Below, in pieces: positions 10,201 to 20,100 of a DNA stretch of 64,000 nt. The stretch lies in contig JAMXDE010000007.1 in NCBI GenBank assembly GCA_026770025.1, forward strand, positions 1,302,001-1,366,000. The letters run 5' to 3'. A model generated the notes under the pieces. It was given only the letters and a program-made list of their open reading frames with translations, made no database searches and was not told the origin of the DNA. The position numbers and the translations under genes were made by a program. This stretch comes from Craspedostauros australis (Eukaryota > Bacillariophyta > Bacillariophyceae > Mastogloiales > Achnanthaceae). Position 1 is the first letter of the stretch. The number at the start of each line of letters is the position of its first letter.

Positions 10201-12915
10201 GATCGAGGAGCACAGAACTCCGACGGCCCCAACGCCCAGTGCACGAAGGATTGCAAGCTTCCGGTGTGTGGCGACGGTATCAAGCACAAGGATGAGGAAT
10301 GCGATGATGGCAACACCGACAACAGTGATGACTGCACCAACCAATGCACGACGCCAATATGTGGTGATGGCATCCATCACAATGGAGAAGAGTGCGACGA
10401 TGGCAACAAGAACAACAACGACAGCTGCACCAACCAATGCAAGAAGGCACGATGTGGCGACGGCATCGTCGGACCTCATGAACAGTGCGACGACGGCAAC
10501 AACAACAACAACGACAGCTGCACCAACCAATGCACGAAGGCACGATGTGGTGATGGGTTCAAAGCACCCAACGAAGAGTGCGACGATGGCAACAACAACA
10601 ACAACGACAGCTGCACCAACCAATGCAAGAAAGCACGATGTGGCGACGGCATCGTCGGACCTTATGAACAGTGTGATCTCGGATCTCACAACTCCAATTC
10701 CCCCGGTTCACAGTGCACAACCAAGTGCCAGAAACCAAGATGTGGTGATGGAATCCGCCAAAATGGAGAGGAGTGCGACGATGGCAACAAGAACAACAAC
10801 GACAGCTGCACCAACCAATGCAAGAAGGCACGATGTGGCGACGGCATCGTCGGACCTCATGAACAGTGCGACCTCGGATCTCACAACTCCAATTCCGTCA
10901 GTTCACAGTGCACAACCAAGTGCCAGAAGCCAAGATGTGGTGATGGCATCCATCACAATGGAGAGGAGTGCGACGATGGCAACAACGTCAACACCGACAG
11001 CTGCACCAACCAATGCAAGCGCGCACGATGTGGCGACGGCATCGTCGGACCTTATGAACAGTGTGATCTCGGATCTCACAACTCCAATTCCCCCGGTTCA
11101 CAGTGCACAACCAAGTGCCAGAAACCAAGATGTGGTGATGGCATCCGCCAAAATGGAGAGGAGTGCGACGATGGCAACAACATCAACACCGACAGCTGCA
11201 CCAACCAATGCAAGAAAGCACGATGTGGCGACGGCATCGTCGGACCTTATGAACAGTGTGATCTCGGATATCACAACTCCAACTCCGCCGGTTCACAGTG
11301 CACAACCAAGTGCCAGAAACCAAGATGCGGCGATGGAATCCGTCAAAATGGAGAGGAGTGCGACGATGGCAACAACGTCAACACCGACAGCTGCACCAAC
11401 CAATGCAAGAAAGCACGATGTGGCGACGGCATCGTCGGACCTTATGAACAGTGTGATCGCGGTTATCACAACTCCAACTCCGCCGGTTCACAGTGCACAA
11501 CCAAGTGCCAGAAACCAAGATGTGGTGATGGCATCCGCCAAAATGGAGAGGAGTGCGACGATGGCAACAACATCAACACCGACAGCTGCACCAACCAATG
11601 CAAGAAGGCACGATGTGGCGACTGCATCGTCGGACCTTATGAACAGTGTGATCGCGGATATTACAACTCCAATTCCCCCGGTTCACAGTGCACAACCAAG
11701 TGCCAGAAACCAAGATGTGGTGATGGCATCCGCCAAAATGGAGAGGAGTGCGACGATGGCAACAAGAACAACAACGACAGCTGCAGGAACGACTGCAAGC
11801 GCGCACGATGTGGTGATGGGATCGTTTCAACTGGCGAAGAGTGCGACGACGGCAACTATAACAACAATGACAGCTGCACCAACCAATGCAAGAAGCGTGA
11901 TACCGGATGCCCGGAGGTGAAGCTCGACTTCAACGACTATCCCAGTACAGGATTCATCTATGACGAGTGGTGGGGATCCAAGGGTGTCAAGGTGATCGCG
12001 AAGGCCAACAACAGGTACGCCGGATACACCCCCCGCCCACGATCAGGATGCCGATCTGGATCACTCACCTGCTACTGCTGGGACTGGAGCAGCAGCCGCC
12101 CTACAACCTGCCGACACTGGCAGTACAACGACAACCGCGGAGGAGCTGCCCGTGTGTTCGACACATGGAAACCAAGAGGATACAAGCGCGGTACTTACGA
12201 GAAGCGCATGGGATGGGACAACCCACTCTGCGATGCCAATGACAGGTACGCTGGAGATGACGACTTGGGCACACCCAACAGATCCTGCGGTGGCCCTGGT
12301 GTCGGCGACGGAGGCAAGAAGGGCAGGAAGTACCAGAACTGCCAAAAGCTCGGTAGAGTCCTCATCATCCAGGAGGGCAAGAAGACCTGCCCAGACGACG
12401 TTGGCTACCCAGGAGGAACCATCTCTTTCGAATTCGACACCGCCAGGCTCGGCGGAGTCGAGGTCACACTGGGCAAGTTCATCGACATCGATGACGGACG
12501 CACGAACCCGATCGTCGATTTCACAGAGGTCGGCAGGTCAAGCCCAACTCCCGGGCTCCGAAAGTACACCCAGCTCACAGGAGGCAACGGAGTTTTCGAC
12601 CTCAGGGTCTCCGTCAAGAACGTCAGACGCATGCAGATCAGCTACAGAGGATCCGGCTGCATCGCCGAGGTGCGCTTCCGCCCATGCAAGTGCCCACGAC
12701 GTATGCTGCGTGTTGAGGAAGGCGAATCGTTCAACCTTGGCAACCACACCAGCACCGAAGAGTATGACGACTTCCAGGACGACTACGAATCGGAATTCAT
12801 CCAGTTCGGCGGCGCAGCGCAGGGCCACCAGCACGAAGAGACTGAGCCAGCCATTGACACCGACCACGTCGTCTACCCCGAAGAGGCTGAGGACATGTTC
12901 CCCATGGATGCATAA
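7255..12915 (+). CDS. Giant secreted protein with 42 DUF4215-type cysteine-rich repeats
   Basis: The product is 1886 residues from the ATG at 7255. The open frame extends upstream to 6874, but only this ATG gives a clean signal peptide (MKFARKGAVWALLVSALAAI, cleavage near VYA-QG). Residues 30-185 form an unrecognised cysteine-containing domain. From C at 7810 to about 11900 come 42 repeats that I counted, of pattern CGDGI...EECDDGN...DSCTNQCK. This is the Myxococcus-type disulphide repeat (DUF4215). Short 31-residue units alternate with longer 34-residue units carrying a CDLG and SN-rich insert. The last 340 residues resemble a bacterial extracellular domain (opening LDFNDYP, then ARVFDT, DDLGTPNRSC, LGRVLIIQEG and a C-proximal beta region), ending in an acidic tail. 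No membrane anchor is seen, so it is probably cell wall, mucilage or adhesive material. The disulphide-rich architecture is clear; the function is inference. Confidence 0.9.
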   Translation: MKFARKGAVWALLVSALAAIPAVYAQGDAVANGDEPATGSEVCPLDYELLHSTEGASYDLPPIEIVSQGKTFVEFKVYNVFSTAGSIKEIYTEYPENNLDRATCTLDADLEPGEPADEVFRAECLCLKPVAVVSLYVRDPTIDATIGTGKTPECCHADLTNGYPTIKFTFLLDCVRDCDPTPFAVCGNGKLETGELCDDGNDVNDDGCTNECLLPKCGDGIVQDDEECDMGAANSNNVDAACTESCTIPKCGDGILQGNEECDDGNTINDDGCSNSCITELCGDGIKQESEECDDGNDINNDDCTNKCKLPICGDGIKQEDEECDDGNSDDEDGCTSQCKILVCGDGILQGDEECDDGNKVNNDGCSETCKLEVCGDGIKQDYEECDRGSQNSDGPNAQCTKDCKFPVCGDGILQGDEECDDGNKNNYDECTDKCKFPRCGDGIKHEGEECDDGNNDNSDGCTNNCKKARCGDGFKAPNEECDLGSQNSDDPNSQCTKDCKLPVCGDGIRQNGEECDDGNKNNGDSCTNQCKKARCGDGIVGPNEQCDLGSQNSNGPNAQCTLECAIPKCGDGIKQKGEQCDLGPNNSDATNSKCSTTCELPRCGDEILHPSRNEECDLGENNSNGPNTRCNANCKIPKCGDGIINKRLGEECDKGHNNSDGPNAQCTTMCTLPTCGDGIVQGDEECDDGNDVNNDSCTNQCKKSRCGDGIKQANEECDTGPGNSNGPNAQCTTTCTIPKCGDGIKHKNEECDDGNNVNNDSCTNTCKKPQCGDGIKQANEECDMGPHNSNAANAQCTADCTIPKCGDGIKHIGELCDDGDKVNDDECTNNCKVPTCGDGIKQSGEQCDDGNNVNNDGCTNNCRLPRCGDGIKQANEQCDDGNKDNADGCTSQCKLARCGDGIKQDNEQCDLGPNNNNGPNTSCYTDCKVPRCGDNRLNNKAGEQCDLGGQNSNGANTRCNKNCKLPRCGDGLVNKRLGEQCDRGAQNSDGPNAQCTKDCKLPVCGDGIKHKDEECDDGNTDNSDDCTNQCTTPICGDGIHHNGEECDDGNKNNNDSCTNQCKKARCGDGIVGPHEQCDDGNNNNNDSCTNQCTKARCGDGFKAPNEECDDGNNNNNDSCTNQCKKARCGDGIVGPYEQCDLGSHNSNSPGSQCTTKCQKPRCGDGIRQNGEECDDGNKNNNDSCTNQCKKARCGDGIVGPHEQCDLGSHNSNSVSSQCTTKCQKPRCGDGIHHNGEECDDGNNVNTDSCTNQCKRARCGDGIVGPYEQCDLGSHNSNSPGSQCTTKCQKPRCGDGIRQNGEECDDGNNINTDSCTNQCKKARCGDGIVGPYEQCDLGYHNSNSAGSQCTTKCQKPRCGDGIRQNGEECDDGNNVNTDSCTNQCKKARCGDGIVGPYEQCDRGYHNSNSAGSQCTTKCQKPRCGDGIRQNGEECDDGNNINTDSCTNQCKKARCGDCIVGPYEQCDRGYYNSNSPGSQCTTKCQKPRCGDGIRQNGEECDDGNKNNNDSCRNDCKRARCGDGIVSTGEECDDGNYNNNDSCTNQCKKRDTGCPEVKLDFNDYPSTGFIYDEWWGSKGVKVIAKANNRYAGYTPRPRSGCRSGSLTCYCWDWSSSRPTTCRHWQYNDNRGGAARVFDTWKPRGYKRGTYEKRMGWDNPLCDANDRYAGDDDLGTPNRSCGGPGVGDGGKKGRKYQNCQKLGRVLIIQEGKKTCPDDVGYPGGTISFEFDTARLGGVEVTLGKFIDIDDGRTNPIVDFTEVGRSSPTPGLRKYTQLTGGNGVFDLRVSVKNVRRMQISYRGSGCIAEVRFRPCKCPRRMLRVEEGESFNLGNHTSTEEYDDFQDDYESEFIQFGGAAQGHQHEETEPAIDTDHVVYPEEAEDMFPMDA
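7810..11901 (+). repeat. Tandem array of 42 DUF4215 coding repeats
   Basis: In-frame repeats of 93-108 nt, each beginning with a Cys-Gly-Asp-Gly-type motif and carrying six cysteines. Early copies (1-29) are diverged. Copies from about 30 onward are nearly identical at the DNA level. The array suppresses stops in other frames, which explains long shadow frames on both strands. Confidence 0.95.
10639..11808 (+). repeat. 195-nt higher-order repeat, six copies
   Basis: The marker ATCGTCGGAC recurs at 10651, 10846, 11041, 11236, 11431 and 11626, exactly 195 nt apart each time. Each unit encodes one long plus one short DUF4215 repeat (34 + 31 residues). Copies differ by only a few bases, which indicates recent expansion or homogenisation. 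Confidence 0.93.
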
Positions 12916-15483
12916 ACACAAAGTATTCTCCAAAGCACGAAGTAATGCGAAACTCATAGTAACCAATCAACCAACAAACAAGCAAACGAGAATTGACTCT
13001 CGAGAGCCAAGTTCCGTCGTGCGCGCGAGTACTCTACTCCACTTGACTCGACCTTCGTGATCCTCCCAAATTCATCAGCTGCGGAATTGACGATGGCGAC
13101 GCTCCAACAAACGTCATGGCATGCCCTCTACGGGTCCAGTGTGGCACTCTACTCTCTGGTGGCTAGTGGCTAATTTCCACTTTTTTGGCACTTTTGGTAA
13201 TTTTTGGTACCCATTCGCAGATCGCCGACGGCACAAGCTGCCATTTGATGAGTTGATGCCCGTTGCCTGACATCTTTACATTATTAGAAAGAGGAGAGTG
13301 AGAGCTCTCTGTTGATGTGTTCATTGTTGGCAAACGGTCTCCGCTTCCTGTTCATCTTGATGCCTGTTCAAACCCTTTATCGGCCCTTTTCATACGGACG
13401 ACGTACGGACGTGATTTCGGAATTTTTTCGTTGGTAACCGCGTAGAGTCTACGACATTCTGGTACAGAAACTTGTTGCTTCTTCGTCCAATCTCGACCGA
13501 CTGCCTTCCAATGACCCGCATCCAATTCTGCTTCGTCTATTGCAAAAGTGAATGACATGGCTGTATTCGTCGCTTCATTCTGCTTCGGGTGGTGTGCTGG
13601 TCAGCGGTACAGGATGTCTTTGAGTGTTGCTTTGGGTGTTTGAAGTCAGTCACTAATTCTCGTGACAGCCATGATCATCGATCCGTGAACGCACAAAAGC
13701 TCGCGCCAAAAATTATCGTGCGTTTTTACGTGTTGTGGATTCGTACTGTGCTGCTCACCTGAGTCTCTCTACTTGATGCAAGGTTGTGCCTCGCGCTGAT
13801 GTCGGATCATCGTGTCGTTGCTTTTAATAGACGCATTACCCTCTCCTGAATCCGCCCATGTAGTCTTGGTCTTCGAACCTCACTTCCTCCAAAGATATAT
13901 CAATTGCAAGTTCTTTTCGTGGCTTTATCGCGTACTATCCTCCCGAGGAAACATCGCTTCCTGATCAGGCGCCAAAACTGTCTTCATTGACGCCGGTTGT
14001 TACACCCTGGCGAAGACTGGCCATTTATTTCACGCTCACGCGATGGGTGGGGTCGTCGACACAGTCGCTGCTCGAGCTCTATCAAACCGCGTTCGAATCG
14101 TTCTGTGGAGGTAGCCCGATGTTCTACACTGGTCTTGAGCGCCGCTAAGGCCAATCGAACACTGGCATCTACATTTCGCACGCGATACATGCCAAAATGC
14201 GCGCACATTGCATGAAAATTATGCGCGGCGCAGTTGCACATGCTCAGTGATTCGGAAGATCCAAAGAAGAGCGGTCAGAGCATGGCGAGATTGGACTCCT
14301 CGATGTCAAACAGTCAACTCTGCTCTATTCTGGACTGCTCTTGTGTGCTAATGCTAACCAAGGGATCAAATAAAGTAATAGTGCAGGGATTAGATTACCT
14401 CTACGGCATCTGCGCCGTCGGCGCTGTTCTCCGTCTCTTTTCAACTTCCTGCCATTCGGGAAGAGAGCACGGACTCCATGTTGCTTGGTTGATATGCATA
14501 TCAACGCTGGACCTGCGACCTGTGCAGACCAGTTAAGCATCCCTGGGATCTGGTCGAACTTGCTGCTTGTACTGTAGCTATTGGCTCAACGTGCCATTGG
14601 CAGCTGGCTCACCTAGCAGTCTCGCTTTTGCTCCAACCAAACCGCGACTTTGCTGTACCGATGCTGCGATTCCTGGAGTTTGCGGATGACCCGCTCGCGG
14701 CTGGGGTGGGCTTCTAACTAACCAAGGGATCATTGCTCTCCCAAACAGGATGGATGCAACGATACACATGCATCCAAGTTGCTGTTGCCAAGATGGTTGC
14801 TGGTGTACGGATTTTCGGAGTAGAACTGAAACGCTATTGCAGAACTTATCAACCATAATCAACTACAATGCAATACAATGAACGAAGTCGCAATGGATGA
14901 TATCAGGATATAAGGAACTGATCATAGCATGTGAAGAACACATCGGTTGGCACCACATCGTTTCGTGATCATTTCAACCGCATGTTATCACATGTTGGGG
15001 CACACAGAAATTCGCCACGATACATCGCGGTGATTGGCATTCGTGAATGGAAACAACGAGTGCCTGCTCCAAAGAAACAAACAGATATCTACCACTACCC
15101 AACCAATCGCCACGAAAGTTGGAGGGTGCGATTACAAGCCACACATGAGAGTGCTCATGAAAGGAGAGTCCAAACAAACGGAGCGGCATGGACTTGCCGA
15201 GGAGGTTTGTGGCAGAAATGGCGGTTTTGGGGCCGATTCGTGTGGGACTGACGTACAAAATGTACCAGCGTCTACGTCAATATTGACTCATACGACTAGT
15301 TCCCAAAAAGTACCAATGGTTACAAAAAATGGCCCCGCTCAAGCCACGAGACACTAGCGCGAGAGAAAGAGAATAGAGAGTGGGCAGGGTGGCGTGTAGT
15401 CGTATGCAGTGACGAAGACTATCACTTATTCTCTACTGGTTCCGTAATGATACGATGATCTGGTCTGTATCCATGATAGCTTC
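12916..15483. other. Intergenic, no supported gene
   Basis: About 2.6 kb between convergent genes. I see only short frames under about 110 codons on both strands, with no domain, signal peptide or repeat worth naming. The first hundred bases are presumably 3' UTR of the DUF4215 gene (CAA/AAC-rich). The stretch before 15484 is the 3' flank of the membrane-protein gene on the minus strand. Confidence 0.6.
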
Positions 15484-16350
15484 CTACTTCTTCAACAAAG
15501 CATCCTTCTCATCGCCATCGGCCTTGTCGCCCTTTCCTTCTTCGATCCTCACGTAGCGTCCGTGGATGGGGTGAAAGACTCCAACCGGCGCGTTGCAGGA
15601 GGATGTGCGAGTGGTCATGCAGCGAAGCAAACGAAGACATCCGTAGCATCCCCAGATGCCCATCACACACGAGAGCAGCACGACGGTGACCACCCATGCG
15701 ATGATCGTTGGCAAGCTCTTTTCGAGACCGTCGGCGGCGGCGTACACCACGCGAGTCAGCTGCATGGCGTCGGCTTGGCAGTTCACCTCGACGTGGGTGG
15801 ATCCTGCCGGGATCTCGTCGAAGTACTGCGCCAGACGTTCTTGGATGACGGGGTTGTCGACCGCGTGGCAACGCGAGCCAACAGCGACGCACATATCCGG
15901 GAACAGCATGAGCTTGTCGGCGATGGTGTCGAAATCATCGAAGTCGTCGCTGCTGAAGGAGTCCCACGAATCGGAGCTGTCCATGAAGTTCTGAGTCATG
16001 TTGAAGAACCAATGGAGCGGTTGAGGACGGCCAACAACGGTGCTCAACTCGTCTGAGCAAAGATTGGGAGCGCCTTCAAATGACATCATTGCGGTCGCGG
16101 CATCGGCGCTCTCGTCTCCGAGCAGCGTGTTAGGTCCGTTGGCGATGGTTTCGACTTTGACCTTGCGGAAGGTGAATTCACATGGCTGAAAGAAGGCACC
16201 GTAGAATCCATGTGGCTCCTTGTTGGTGAGGCAGTCCTCGATGAGCTGGTTCTCCAGCTCGTGCGCTTTCGTGGTGAAGTCGACGTCGCGAGCGGCTGCA
16301 GAGGAGAATGCCAGGGCCAGAACGGTGGTTTTGAGGAAGAGTGGTGCCAT
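15484..16350 (-). CDS. Hypothetical type I membrane protein
   Basis: The product is 288 residues and I do not recognise the family. An N-terminal signal peptide is visible (MAPLFLKTTVLALAFSSAAA, cleavage near residue 20). It is followed by a lumenal or extracellular domain of about 190 residues with seven cysteines, one N-glycosylation sequon (FNMTQ) and a low-complexity S/D-rich segment around residues 125-145. A single membrane span follows (about 213-237, beginning SLPTIIAWVVTVVLL). The tail of about 50 residues opens with a cysteine-rich juxtamembrane stretch (GCYGCLRLLRC) that could be palmitoylated, and ends in a charged K/D-rich region. Start and stop are clear, with an ATG in good context. 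Both neighbouring genes are unrelated. The role could be receptor-like or a secretory-pathway protein, but that is inference. Confidence 0.72.
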   Translation of the reverse strand: MAPLFLKTTVLALAFSSAAARDVDFTTKAHELENQLIEDCLTNKEPHGFYGAFFQPCEFTFRKVKVETIANGPNTLLGDESADAATAMMSFEGAPNLCSDELSTVVGRPQPLHWFFNMTQNFMDSSDSWDSFSSDDFDDFDTIADKLMLFPDMCVAVGSRCHAVDNPVIQERLAQYFDEIPAGSTHVEVNCQADAMQLTRVVYAAADGLEKSLPTIIAWVVTVVLLSCVMGIWGCYGCLRLLRCMTTRTSSCNAPVGVFHPIHGRYVRIEEGKGDKADGDEKDALLKK

Positions 16351-17115
16351 GGTGATCGTGCAATGTGTGTTGTGTACAAGTAGAGTCGTGTGGAGTGCGT
16401 GTGTGGGATCGTTGTTTTCTTGAGATGTTGCTTATTTTGTGAGCATGTGATCAATCTTCTTTGCGCCATCGCTATTGCTTGCGGTCTCTTTTGTGTTGGT
16501 GTGTCGGACATCGAACACGATCCTTTGTTCCAGTTAGTTGTTGAATCCCACACAAATTGTGACCAGTTCCGCCCCCACGCACAAGACTCGATTCGATTGT
16601 TCTACCCTGTTCCTCCAGATTGGCCTAATTCGCCACGGTGTTGGGTCGAGGCATCCAATGCCCACGGGTCGTACCAAACGCCCTTCCTCCTGGACGATCG
16701 CAGTCGCACCTCGTAGTCATGATTCTCACGATTTACCGCAAAAGGCAGAACCGTGGGCGCAGCAGTCCCAGATTTACTCGCTGCATGGTACTAGTGTGGC
16801 AGAGCATCGCCATCATAAATGTTGAGTTGAGATCGTGCATCCTCCAGTACCTCCTACTGGCTACAAGCTAAAAACATGAACGGTGTGGAGCGTAGATGGA
16901 GAGCATCTAAATTTAATTGTGGTGTACGTGTATGAGACAGTAGCATTGCGGCGATGGGGCTCCTTTGGCACGATTATCTCCGCCGGAGACAGATGGGGAG
17001 TTGGAGGCATGTGTCTTCTCGTTTGAGGCCCCGGCTGTTTTCACCCTCAGTCGGCGCACCACCCGCTCTTCCATTCATCACGTAGACGCAAATCCAAAGC
17101 TGAAAACCAACCCAA
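16351..17115. other. Intergenic between divergently placed minus-strand genes
   Basis: About 765 bp that should contain the promoter and 5' UTR of the 288-residue membrane protein and the 3' flank of STAND ATPase copy A. No gene, tandem repeat or RNA gene was recognised. Homology to the matching flank of copy B stops a few tens of bases past the stop codon near 17090-17115. Confidence 0.55.
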
Positions 17116-20100
17116 TCAGTTTGTGGTCGGCCCAAGAAGCACCTGTTGCGGGACGCGATTGTGGGGCATGCTCGATCGCGACACACGTGATGACATCGGG
17201 TCGATGTATATGGAACGGCATTCCTGGAGGTACTCGGCCTTGGCCACACATCCCCAATCCTTGTACAAATACAGAGCACGTTGGAAGAAGTTACCAATGT
17301 GCTGCTCCTTCTTAGAACGCAGAAAGTGCTCACCAGCCAACTCGCATCCCAAGGCCGCCGTCTGGACTTGGCCATGGTGCAAGGCGGTCTGGATCGCGAG
17401 GTTGTAAGCCCCCAGCACCTTGTGGGGGAGCTTGCCGCCCTGGAGCGAGACCAGCTCTGCCTTGAGCAGCAGGCACCGGTCTCGGCAGTTGCAACCTTGG
17501 ATGGAGAGCATCTTCTTCAGAGCCTTGTACATCTTGCGCAGCTTCATCCGATATCCCGGCCGTCGTGTCTTGCGGTAGAGGCCAGATGCGATCAGACCGG
17601 ACAGAAACGGTCTCCACATTTCGTTTTCGTAGCTCTTGTCGTGCGCTGATGCCTCCCAGTACTTCTTGATGAAGGCTTCTGCCAGCTCGTACTGGAAGAA
17701 CATGAGCGCCATCTGCGTCTTGGCCCAGAACCGGAACGTGGCGCGTGTCTTGAGGTCAGATTCAGACATCTCGATGTCCGTTTCATCTGTTGACGTCTCC
17801 TCAAGGCTGTCTTGGTCAGTCGTTGACTTGATGGTGTCGTCATTGTTGCTGCCCTTGTTACTTCCTTCGCCCGCCGTGTCCTCGTTCTTGAAGCTCTCCC
17901 AATCCATCTCCTTGTACGAACTTGCGAGAAACCGGATCAGCCGGATGATCTCGGAACCCATACCAATCACACCTTCCACACGGTACACAGTGGCTTGGTT
18001 GAGCATGGACTCGCCGTTGGTCAGGATCTGGCCCAGGTTGCAACTTGTGGTGTAGGCATGCATCACACCAAGTTGCCAATTCAGAAAGCCCGTCTCGAAA
18101 TCACCATCCCCCATCGAAACTCGATATCCTTGCTGGTATGATGCGATGATGTCGACAGGATCCTTGTAGATTGAGTATACGTACAGGTTGTTTGTGAGGT
18201 AAACCCAACCAGCGCGTACGTTGTTGCCAGGGATCTCATCCAGAATGCGGTGGGCCAGATTCGCGAATCGAACACTGCCTTCGTGATCCCCGGTTGTGGA
18301 GGTGATGAGCGCGTACACAGCCAAGGTGTATCCACAATCTCCGTTGATCCCATTCTTCATGATCCACCGCACGAGCTTCCCAACGGCAGCCAGAAACTGC
18401 ACCATCTCGCCTATCAGGATTGCACGGACAGCGATCTCTTGCAGCAACCGGAATGAATACACGGTCTCCGTGTCAGTCACACGCGGCAAGCCCAAGATCT
18501 CATCGTCTGTCACATTGCGGAAGAATGACTTGATCTTCCCCATGTCTCGCAAGAAGTGGACCATGTAGAAACGGGCAGGGAACATACCCGCCTTCACCAA
18601 TGGAGATCTCGCGGACTCGAACGCGTCCACCAGCAGGTTCTCGCGTCCCAACGACGCGGACAGAGCCAGGTACGTCGGCAGCTTATCCGACAGACATCTC
18701 GCGTTCGACAAGATGAGCTGGGCCATCTCACGTCCCAAAGACAGATTGCCCAGGCCCAGCTCCACCTTCGATCGCGTCTCGAATAGACGCAAGGTCAGAT
18801 CGTAGTGATCCACCCACTGGCTTGCACGATCCAATGCCTGATTGGATTGGCCATCGAAGTGGGTCAGCTTGCACCAGGCGCGATGTGCATTCTGCAAATA
18901 GATGGAAGCGGCTGACAGAGCGGCCTTGCTCAACGCCAACTCGCCGATCTCAGTGTTGAGAGTGGTGATGTAGAGATGGTCCTTGCTCGGTGCGCTGTTG
19001 ATGTGATCCGCAGCCACGAACAGCAGAGCCTCGTCTTCCAGGATGGTTCTTTCGATATCATCTGTGTTGTCGGTCTCCGTTTGGAACTCTCGGAGCTCCT
19101 CGTTGGCTTCGCACTGCTTCCACACCTCGATGATCCGCTTGCCGATCCTTCCTCTCATTCGATTGCGTTCCTCGCCGTATTCTATCAGCTCGTATGCCGC
19201 TTGCTGGATCCGATCGTGAGCAAAGGCATACCGGAGCTCCGACGATACCGATGGCTTGAGCACCTTCTCCTTCACACCCCCGTCCAGGATCTGCTGCAGC
19301 TGAGAGATGCTGAGCGACTCCATAGCGCTGGCGCTGCCGTTGGCAGTGGCACTGCCATTGGTGGTCCCATTGCACGATGCTGGACCGTGCTCGATATGAC
19401 CATCATCATGACCTTCCAGAACGTTGCCGTGCAGGATGGCGAGCAGCGTGTAGATATGAAACTCGGAACGTTGGAGGTAGGATGCCACCGTCAGCACACA
19501 GCGCAACATGGAGCATGACAGCTGCTGCAGCTTGAGGGTCATCATCTGGACGACGGAGTCGGCGATCATTGGCAGCGGATCTCCATCTTCCGCTTTGACG
19601 TGGTTGAAGTTCCACTCCCACTGGAAGAAGATGCGTGAGTAGACCAGACAGTTGTGCCTCTCGAGCTGTTCCAATGCTTGCATCATGAAGAGCCAGTTGC
19701 CGTGTGTTTTGGAATAGAGCGGCTCCGACAGCTCATCGATGTCATTGCGACCAAGGAGCTCCGACAGCCATATCTGGAAGTGTTCGTATGGCAGTGCGCA
19801 AAGCGATATCGACGTGCAACGTTTGCGCTGTCTCTTGGAGATGTGTCTGATCCGTTTGAGGAACCTGGACAGAGGGTGGTCAGCTGCGTAGCCATGGTGG
19901 GTGGCGTTGCTATCGATGTCGGTGCTGAGGCTGAGTTGTCCGCTGCTCTGTCTATCTGTGTCGCTGTTGACATTGCGTCGCCTTGGAGCACTACCTGTGT
20001 GCCTACGCACATGCGTACTAGTGAGTGACGATTGCTCCTGGTTGGACTGGCTGTCCTGGCTGTATTGTGCATGCTCGTGTATCGTGTCTGGCGTGCCCCA

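Noticed and set aside
7810..11901. Regular repeats considered as a CRISPR-like or satellite array
   Set aside because: Units are in-frame coding repeats without unique spacers and lie in a eukaryotic secreted protein gene.
7787..11920. 1377-codon plus-strand frame in the second register of the repeat array
   Set aside because: Same cause: the repeat units are multiples of three and free of stops in another register. T/S/A/R-rich nonsense, no start context.
14040..14110. GTTCGAATC resembling a tRNA T-loop
   Set aside because: No matching acceptor, D or anticodon stems around it; no tRNA can be folded by eye.
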